From assembly GCA_003525045.1 (NCBI GenBank), contig DQGF01000385.1, forward strand, positions 1 to 7,748: a stretch of 7,748 bases of DNA, in the 5' to 3' direction. Below are positions 1 to 4,991 of the stretch, in pieces; position 1 is the first letter of the stretch; each line of letters starts with the position of its first letter. The notes beneath the pieces were generated by a model. That model saw only the letters and a list, made by a program, of their open reading frames with translations. It searched no databases and had not been told where the DNA came from. This stretch comes from Pseudomonas sp. Its GTDB lineage: Bacteria; Pseudomonadota; Gammaproteobacteria; Pseudomonadales; Pseudomonadaceae. Both the position numbers and the translations under genes were made by a program.

Positions 1-23
1 TTTGGTGAGCGCCGCAGATCCAC

Positions 24-54
24 TGGAGGAGGGGGCCTTGCCCGCGAAGAGGCC
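24..54 (+). repeat. REP-like palindromic element, variant copy
   Basis: This stretch reads GGAGGAGGGGGCCTTGCCCG followed by CGAAGAGGCC. It shares the layout of the two REP copies at the right end of the window: a G-rich start, a CTTG centre, a C-rich arm and a CGCGAAG tail. Its stem is built from GGGC/GCCC-type arms and differs in sequence from the right-end copies. It sits 19 bases beyond the stop codon of the leftward DUF1853 gene, so it could serve as a 3' hairpin that stabilises or ends that transcript. It is flanked by TTTGGTG (1-7) and CACCAAA (66-72), which are exact reverse complements. Family membership is inferred from similarity to the other copies and from general knowledge of pseudomonad REPs. 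Confidence 0.65.
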
Positions 55-73
55 ATTGCAATCGCCACCAAAC

Positions 74-1024
74 TTAACCACTACCCGGCACATTCGGCCA
101 AAGATCCGCCACCAGAAACAACCGCTCCGCTTCCTCCCAATCGCCATCGGCATTCTCGGTCAGCCGCACCAGCAACTGCGCCGGGGCCAGCGGCTCCAGG
201 TCGCTCAGCCATGCCTCCAGCTGCTCAGTGGTCCAGGTCTGCTCCACGGGATAGTGCGCCGGTGCCAGCCAGGCGTGGCGGGGCAGGGGTTGCCAGCGGC
301 CGAACGGACGCTGCACGACAAAGTCTGCCCAGTCCTTTTGATGCAACCAGCTGCCACGCAAATGCTGCGGATGTGCGCCTTCTGGTGGTGCGGACTGCCC
401 CGGCCACGGATACAGCAAATAGCCGCCCAGCCATAAATGCGCAGTGAATTGCTGAATATCCAGCGCCGCCAGCACTTCACAGCTCTCCGGCCGGGCGGAA
501 ATAGGCAACTGGTGCTGGCAAAGGTGCGCCAGTTTGCGGTCCAGTCGATCGTGGCAGCCCGGGCCGAGCCACTGCGCGGTGTCATGTCCATCGCCGTTCT
601 GCGGGCCGAGGTAGAGTTTGATGGCCAGTTCCAGGTGATGCACGCCGTCGCGATCGCGCAGCAGCATGTCCAGTTCACCCAAGGTGTGACCCTCGCGACG
701 GATCGGCATATTGGCGGCAATCAGCTCGATACCCGGTGCGTGTCGCACGGCGTACTGCCACAGACGTTCGTAGTACAAACCCAGGCGCCGGGTTCGGGCC
801 TGGGCCAGCCAGTGCAGCAAATCATAGCTGTCGCGATCGAGTTGCCGCAGCCAATGCTCCAGCCGTTCCGGCGCCCGTACCCAGTCACTGCCGGCCAGCG
901 GATGCCGCTGCGGCCACGGGGTGTCGCCGAGCATCGGCGGCGCCAGGATGACCCACGCCAGGTCGCGCACTTCGGGGTGGCGCAACTGATGGGGTAGCTG
1001 GAGCAAATCTGGAAATAGGATCAT
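74..1024 (-). CDS. DUF1853 family protein, possible PD-(D/E)XK-fold protein
   Basis: This gene encodes 316 residues and resembles the DUF1853 family, whose function is not established. The N-terminus (residues 11-24, with [11 protein letters not shown]) is the opening I expect for the family. The central region has an [13 protein letters not shown] segment (79-91, with E86), GELDMLLRD (116-124, with E117 and D119), [11 protein letters not shown] (129-139, with E132 and K136) and a [15 protein letters not shown] segment (151-165). An acidic residue in a helix, then D, then E and K on a following strand is the order seen in PD-(D/E)XK nucleases, although E and K are four residues apart here instead of two. 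I infer that relationship and cannot confirm it. The start is ATG at 1022-1024. There is no strong Shine-Dalgarno; the best candidate is a GAGG about 13 bases upstream. The gene is divergent from nadK and has no visible signal peptide or membrane segment. Confidence 0.85.
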   Translation of the reverse strand: MILFPDLLQLPHQLRHPEVRDLAWVILAPPMLGDTPWPQRHPLAGSDWVRAPERLEHWLRQLDRDSYDLLHWLAQARTRRLGLYYERLWQYAVRHAPGIELIAANMPIRREGHTLGELDMLLRDRDGVHHLELAIKLYLGPQNGDGHDTAQWLGPGCHDRLDRKLAHLCQHQLPISARPESCEVLAALDIQQFTAHLWLGGYLLYPWPGQSAPPEGAHPQHLRGSWLHQKDWADFVVQRPFGRWQPLPRHAWLAPAHYPVEQTWTTEQLEAWLSDLEPLAPAQLLVRLTENADGDWEEAERLFLVADLWPNVPGSG

Positions 1025-1074
1025 CTTGCGAGCATAGCCTCAATCGTGAGTACACCGTTGTGGCTGAAAGGATT

Positions 1075-1102
1075 TTGTCTATCCCGCGCTTTCGCCCATA
1101 AT
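1075..1102 (+). promoter_or_regulatory. Candidate sigma70 promoter for nadK and downstream genes
   Basis: A TTGTCT (1075-1080) and a CATAAT (1097-1102) are separated by 16 bases and resemble the -35 and -10 consensus TTGACA/TATAAT. Transcription would begin near 1108-1110 and leave a leader of about 25 bases before the nadK ATG at 1133. This is the only good match I found in the 108-base divergent gap. No equally convincing promoter was seen for the leftward DUF1853 gene. The prediction rests on consensus similarity alone. Confidence 0.5.
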
Positions 1103-1121
1103 CGTGTTTTTCGCCGTCCTC

Positions 1122-1128
1122 GCAGGAA
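1122..1128 (+). promoter_or_regulatory. Ribosome binding site that fixes the nadK start
   Basis: GCAGGAA places AGGA five to six bases ahead of the ATG at 1133. It supports that start over the in-frame upstream start at 1046, which would make the candidate promoter part of the coding sequence and add a basic, low-complexity N-terminus not expected in NAD kinases. Confidence 0.7.
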
Positions 1129-1132
1129 CCCC

Positions 1133-2023
1133 ATGGAGCAATTTCGCAATATCGGCATCATCGGTCGCCTGGGCAGTTCGCAGGTGCTGGATACCGTCCG
1201 CCGACTGAAACGGTTTCTGCTCGATCGTCACCTGCACGTGATCCTCGAAGACACCATCGCCGAAGTCCTGCCGGGGCACGGCCTGCAAACCTCGTCGCGC
1301 AAGATGCTCGGCGAAGTCTGTGACATGGTGATTGTGGTCGGCGGTGACGGCAGCCTGTTGGGTGCCGCTCGTGCGTTGGCCCGCCACAATATCCCGGTGC
1401 TGGGCATCAACCGCGGCAGCCTGGGTTTCCTGACCGATATTCGCCCTGATGAACTGGAAGTGAAAGTCGCCGAAGTGCTTGACGGCCACTACCTGGTAGA
1501 AAACCGCTTCCTGCTGCAGGCCGAAGTCCGTCGCCATGCCGAGGCCATTGGTCAGGGCGATGCGCTGAACGACGTGGTGCTGCACCCCGGCAAATCGACG
1601 CGGATGATCGAGTTCGAGCTGTACATCGACGGCCAGTTCGTCTGCAGCCAGAAAGCCGACGGCCTGATCGTCGCGACGCCCACCGGTTCGACGGCCTACG
1701 CGCTGTCGGCGGGCGGGCCGATCATGCACCCCAAGCTCGACGCTATTGTGATTGTGCCGATGTACCCCCATACCTTGTCGGGCAGGCCGATCGTGGTCGA
1801 TGGCAACAGTGAGCTGAAAATCGTCGTCTCCAAGGATATGCAGATCTACCCGCAAGTCTCCTGCGACGGGCAGAACCACTTCACCTGCGCGCCCGGCGAC
1901 ACCATTACCATCAGCAAGAAAGCGCAGAAGTTGCGGCTGATCCACCCGCTCGACCACAACTACTATGAAGTCTGCCGGACCAAGCTCGGTTGGGGCAGTC
2001 GATTGGGTGGTGGAGGCGACTGA
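1133..2023 (+). CDS. nadK: NAD kinase (ATP-dependent NAD+ phosphorylation to NADP+)
   Basis: The gene encodes 296 residues, the usual length for pseudomonad NAD kinase. This cytosolic enzyme phosphorylates the 2'-hydroxyl of the adenosine ribose of NAD+ to make NADP+ and is the committed source of NADP(H). The diagnostic motifs are present: GGDGS at residues 70-74 with catalytic D72, a GINRGSLGFL segment at 91-100, LND at 145-147 for substrate binding, and the ATPTGSTAYALSAGGP segment at 181-196. The C-terminus ends in a glycine-rich LGGGGD. ATG at 1133 is chosen for its ribosome binding site and because MEQFRNIGIIGRLGS is the expected start. The stop TGA overlaps the next start by one base (TGATG at 2021-2025), so translation of the phosphoesterase is probably coupled. 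The gene is intact with no missing key residue. Older names are ppnK and yfjB. Confidence 0.97.
   Translation: MEQFRNIGIIGRLGSSQVLDTVRRLKRFLLDRHLHVILEDTIAEVLPGHGLQTSSRKMLGEVCDMVIVVGGDGSLLGAARALARHNIPVLGINRGSLGFLTDIRPDELEVKVAEVLDGHYLVENRFLLQAEVRRHAEAIGQGDALNDVVLHPGKSTRMIEFELYIDGQFVCSQKADGLIVATPTGSTAYALSAGGPIMHPKLDAIVIVPMYPHTLSGRPIVVDGNSELKIVVSKDMQIYPQVSCDGQNHFTCAPGDTITISKKAQKLRLIHPLDHNYYEVCRTKLGWGSRLGGGGD
2012..2016 (+). promoter_or_regulatory. Ribosome binding site inside the end of nadK
   Basis: GGAGG lies six bases before the ATG at 2023, inside the last codons of nadK. This decides the phosphoesterase start against the longer in-frame alternative at 1990, and it indicates independent re-initiation after nadK termination. 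Confidence 0.75.
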
Positions 2024-2994
2024 TGTTCGATCCCGCGCGAAGTTACGACCTGATCGGTGACGTGCACGGTTGCGCTCTGACCCTTGAGCACTTGCTCGGC
2101 CGGCTCGGTTATCAAAAACAAGCGGGTGTCTGGCGGCATTCATCGCGCATGGCGGTGTTCGTCGGCGACATCATCGACCGCGGCCCGCGGATTCGCGAGG
2201 CGCTGCACATCGTCCACGATATGGTCGAGGCCGGCCAGGCGCTGTGCATCATGGGCAACCATGAGTTCAACGCACTCGGCTGGAGCACCCCGGCGCTTCC
2301 CGGCAGTGGCAAGCAATTCGTCCGTGAACACACACCGCGCCATGCCCGTCTGCTCAACGAAACCCTGACCCAGTTCGAACACCATCCGGCTGACTGGCAC
2401 GACTTTTTGCAATGGTTCTATGAACTGCCCTTGTACATCGACGCCGGACGCTTCCGGGTCGTGCATGCCTGCTGGGATGCCGGCCTGATCGAACCGCTGC
2501 GGGCGCTGTTCCCCAACGGTTGCGTCGATGAGCATTTCCTCCAGGCCTCGGCGGTGCCCGGCAGCTTTGCCTGCACCGTATTCGACCGCTTGCTGCGTGG
2601 CACCGACATGCGCTTGCCCCATGGGCTGACCATGACCAGCGGCGATGGCCTGACACGTTCATTCTTCCGCACCAAGTTCTGGGAAGACGATCCGCAAACC
2701 TACGGAGACATTGTGTTCCAGCCTGATGCATTGCCAGAACCCGTGGCGCAAACGCCATTGTCATCCACAGAGAAAAATACCTTGCTGCGCTATGGAGTCG
2801 ATGAACCGTTGTTGTTCGTCGGCCATTACTGGCGCAGCGGCAAACCGACACCGATCCGTTCGAACCTGGCGTGCCTGGACTACAGCGCGGTGTTGTACGG
2901 CAAACTGGTTGCCTATCGCCTGGATCAGGAAACCCGTCTCGATCCGCATAAATTCGTCTGGGTCGATGTTGAACGGCCGGAGGTGCTGCAATGA
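2023..2994 (+). CDS. PPP-type metallophosphoesterase (ApaH/PrpE-like)
   Basis: This 323-residue protein has the calcineurin-like phosphoesterase signatures in order: GDVHG at residues 12-16 (D13, H15), GDIIDRG at 48-54 (D49, D52, R53), GNHE at 78-81 (N79, H80), VVHACW at 146-151 (H148) and FVGHYW at 265-270 (H268). These are the residues that hold the two metal ions and the catalytic histidine in this superfamily. The GDxxDRG and GNHE forms are those of the PPP branch, which includes diadenosine tetraphosphatase ApaH, PrpE and bacterial serine/threonine phosphatases. The substrate cannot be read from sequence. It is predicted to be cytosolic: no signal peptide or membrane helix is visible. 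It overlaps nadK by one base and its TGA overlaps the next ATG by four (ATGA, 2991-2994). The placement next to NAD kinase makes a nucleotide substrate plausible, but that is inference. Confidence 0.88.
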   Translation: MFDPARSYDLIGDVHGCALTLEHLLGRLGYQKQAGVWRHSSRMAVFVGDIIDRGPRIREALHIVHDMVEAGQALCIMGNHEFNALGWSTPALPGSGKQFVREHTPRHARLLNETLTQFEHHPADWHDFLQWFYELPLYIDAGRFRVVHACWDAGLIEPLRALFPNGCVDEHFLQASAVPGSFACTVFDRLLRGTDMRLPHGLTMTSGDGLTRSFFRTKFWEDDPQTYGDIVFQPDALPEPVAQTPLSSTEKNTLLRYGVDEPLLFVGHYWRSGKPTPIRSNLACLDYSAVLYGKLVAYRLDQETRLDPHKFVWVDVERPEVLQ

Positions 2995-3860
2995 GTGGGG
3001 TTGCCGTTTTACGTCTGCCCCTGACGGTGGATCTGAGTGGCTTCGTCAAGCTGCTGCAGCGCATGCAGGTGCCGCATCGGGTCAGTGAAGAGGCGGGCGA
3101 GCAAGTGCTGTGGGTGCCGGCGAACATCAGTGAAGACGTGCGTTCGTTGTACGAACGTTTTCCGGCGGGTGATCCCGATCAACAGCTCGACATCCCCGTG
3201 GCGCCGCGCATCAGTCGCCCCGGATTTGTCGAGCAATTGCGCTACGCCAAGGCGACTGCGCTGGTGCTGGTGCTGAGCCTGCTCGTCGGCGCGGTGACGC
3301 TGCTGGGCGAAAACTTCGACACGATGCGCTGGCTGACCTTTCTCGATTTCCGCATCGTCGGCGAATATATCCATTTCGTACCGTTGGCCGACAGCCTGGC
3401 GGCGGGGCAGTGGTGGCGCCTGGTGACGCCGATGCTGATCCACTTCGGCATCCTGCACCTGGCCATGAACGGCATGTGGTATTGGGAGCTGGGGCGGCGC
3501 ATCGAGTCGCGACAGGGCAGTATCAACCTGATCGGCCTAACCTTGCTGTTCAGCCTGGTGTCCAACTATACCCAGTTCATTTTCAGCGGCCCGAGCCTGT
3601 TTGGCGGGTTGTCCGGGGTGTTGTATGGCCTGCTGGGGCATTGCTGGATTTTCCAGATGCTGTCGCCGAACCCGGCCTATCGCCTGCCACGTGGCGTGCT
3701 GGTCATGATGCTGGTGTGGCTGCTGCTCTGCCTGTCCGGGCTGGTCTCGATGATCGGCTTCGGTGAAATCGCCAACGCGGCTCACGTCAGCGGGTTACTC
3801 ATCGGATGCTTCACCGGCCTGTTGGGTGGTTTGTACAACCGCCGTAAACTGGCCGTCTAA
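2991..3860 (+). CDS. Rhomboid family intramembrane serine protease, GlpG-like
   Basis: This 289-residue inner-membrane protease is of the GlpG type. Residues about 5-60 form a soluble domain like the cytoplasmic N-domain of GlpG, followed by about six membrane segments (roughly 88-106, 145-168, 178-197, 203-222, 234-255 and 258-280). The catalytic serine is S208 in GGLSG and its partner histidine is H265 in NAAHVSG. The WR pair (W142, R143) and the H151/H156/N160 cluster match the first-helix and oxyanion features of GlpG. Family members cleave transmembrane substrates in or near the bilayer; the substrate here is unknown. The start ATG at 2991 has GGAGG at 2979-2983, seven bases upstream, and overlaps the preceding stop by four bases, so coupled translation is likely. 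Membership is strongly supported. I leave the symbol blank because orthology to E. coli glpG, which lies in a different gene context, is not shown by sequence alone. Confidence 0.94.
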   Translation: MSGVAVLRLPLTVDLSGFVKLLQRMQVPHRVSEEAGEQVLWVPANISEDVRSLYERFPAGDPDQQLDIPVAPRISRPGFVEQLRYAKATALVLVLSLLVGAVTLLGENFDTMRWLTFLDFRIVGEYIHFVPLADSLAAGQWWRLVTPMLIHFGILHLAMNGMWYWELGRRIESRQGSINLIGLTLLFSLVSNYTQFIFSGPSLFGGLSGVLYGLLGHCWIFQMLSPNPAYRLPRGVLVMMLVWLLLCLSGLVSMIGFGEIANAAHVSGLLIGCFTGLLGGLYNRRKLAV

Positions 3861-3893
3861 ATTAGTTCAGTATTGAAGAGCGCGGAGACCTTG

Positions 3894-4154
3894 ATGTCCT
3901 CTTTCAACAAAATGATCAACAACATCACCCCCGATATCTACCAGAGCCTGAAACTGGCGGTGGAAATCGGCAAATGGTCCGACGGTGGCAAGCTCACCGC
4001 CGAACAACGGGAGCTGTCGCTGCAAGCGATGATCGCCTGGGAAGTCCAGAACCTGCCCGAAGAAGAGCGCACCGGTTATATGGGCCCGCAGGAATGCAGC
4101 TCCAAGTCGATCACCGTCCCCAATATTCTGTTCAAATCGGATGCCGTCCATTGA
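3894..4154 (+). CDS. DUF1315 (YeaC-like) small protein
   Basis: This 86-residue soluble protein matches the DUF1315/YeaC family, whose function is unknown. The recognisable core is ITPDIYQSLKLAVEIGKWSD (residues 11-30), then KLTAEQRELSLQAMIAWE (33-50) and LPEEERTGYM (54-63). It looks like a compact helical protein with no membrane segment, signal peptide or catalytic motif that I recognise. ATG at 3894 has GGAG at 3884-3887 at a six-base spacing. The in-frame TTG at 3873 would add seven residues and lacks a ribosome binding site. The gene follows the rhomboid gene by 33 bases and its stop overlaps the putative TTG start of the DUF2797 gene. Identification rests on recalled family resemblance. 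Confidence 0.87.
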   Translation: MSSFNKMINNITPDIYQSLKLAVEIGKWSDGGKLTAEQRELSLQAMIAWEVQNLPEEERTGYMGPQECSSKSITVPNILFKSDAVH

Positions 4155-4981
4155 TTGAGATTGGCCGCGGTGCAATCAGCAAAATGTCGGCGCGCCTTGA
4201 CGGGCCGAACGTGCAATACGCGTTTCGCCTGGACGACGTCGAGGTACCGGTCAATCCATTGATCGGCACCACGGTGCGCCTGGAATACCTGGGGGCGATC
4301 TTTTGTTCCCACTGTGGACGCAAGACCAAAACCAGTTTCAGCCAGGGTTACTGCTACCCGTGCATGACCAAACTGGCGCAATGCGACCTCTGCATCATGA
4401 GCCCGGAGCGTTGTCACTACGACGCCGGCACCTGTCGTGAGCCGGCGTGGGGCGAGCAGTTCTGCATGACCGATCACGTCGTGTACCTGTCCAACTCGTC
4501 GGGGGTGAAGGTCGGCATTACCCGTGCCACCCAGCTGCCGACTCGCTGGATCGATCAGGGCGCCAGTCAGGCCTTGCCGATCATGCGCGTTGCAACCCGC
4601 CAGCAGTCGGGTTTCGTCGAGGACCTGTTCCGCAGCCAGGTGGCGGACAAGACCAACTGGCGTGCTTTACTCAAAGGCGATGCGATTTCGGTGGACCTGG
4701 CTCAGGTTCGCGATCAGCTGTTTGAAAGCTGTGCCGAAGGCCTGCAAGGTTTGCAGGAACGATTCGGCCTGCAGGCAATCCAGACGATTGCCGATGTCGA
4801 ACCGCTCGAAATCCGCTATCCGATCGAGCAATACCCGGCGAAGATTGTCAGCTTCAACCTGGACAAGAACCCGATTGCCGAAGGCACGCTGCTGGGAATC
4901 AAGGGGCAATACCTGATTTTCGACACCGGCGTGATCAATATTCGTAAGTACACGGCCTATCAGCTCGCCGTGCATCAGTAA
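4151..4981 (+). CDS. DUF2797 family protein with Cys-rich region and GIY-YIG-like segment
   Basis: I read this as a 276-residue DUF2797 protein of unknown function. Residues 1-50 are a beta-rich N-terminal part. Residues 52-105 hold nine cysteines (C52, C55, C68, C71, C78, C81, C88, C95, C105) in CxxC-type pairs, probably binding zinc. Residues 109-160 contain VVYLS (110-114), GVKVGIT (118-124), R132 and E157, an order and spacing reminiscent of GIY-YIG/T5orf172 nucleases. The C-terminal segment has GTLLGIKGQYLIFDTG (245-260) and NIRKYTAYQL (263-272). The chosen start is TTG at 4151, which overlaps the yeaC stop as TTGA and gives an N-terminus of MIEIGRG. It has no good Shine-Dalgarno and would depend on coupling. 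The alternative ATG at 4184 gives 265 residues and also lacks a clear site. An earlier start at 3974 would run through yeaC in another frame and is unlikely. The nuclease-like reading is inference. Confidence 0.85.
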   Translation: MIEIGRGAISKMSARLDGPNVQYAFRLDDVEVPVNPLIGTTVRLEYLGAIFCSHCGRKTKTSFSQGYCYPCMTKLAQCDLCIMSPERCHYDAGTCREPAWGEQFCMTDHVVYLSNSSGVKVGITRATQLPTRWIDQGASQALPIMRVATRQQSGFVEDLFRSQVADKTNWRALLKGDAISVDLAQVRDQLFESCAEGLQGLQERFGLQAIQTIADVEPLEIRYPIEQYPAKIVSFNLDKNPIAEGTLLGIKGQYLIFDTGVINIRKYTAYQLAVHQ

Positions 4982-4991
4982 GGACTCCAGC

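Noticed and set aside
2..997. Plus-strand open frames (2-436 and 437-997) opposite the DUF1853 gene
   Set aside because: They are broken into pieces in different frames, run against a coherent 316-residue protein family match, and have no ribosome binding sites or motifs.
1046..1132. Longer nadK start adding 29 residues
   Set aside because: The extension contains the candidate promoter, has no good ribosome binding site, and precedes the MEQFRNIGIIG start that fits the family and has AGGA at the right spacing.
1079..2143. 354-codon open frame on the minus strand opposite nadK
   Set aside because: It lies across the clear NAD kinase gene, the nadK promoter region and the start of the phosphoesterase. 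Its composition is that of a shadow frame with no recognisable motif.
3831..3863. Possible internal promoter before yeaC (TTGTAC ... TCTAAA)
   Set aside because: The two boxes are 19 bases apart and the -10 match is weak, so it is not separable from chance.
3873..3893. TTG start for yeaC seven codons upstream
   Set aside because: No Shine-Dalgarno precedes it, while ATG at 3894 has GGAG six bases upstream.
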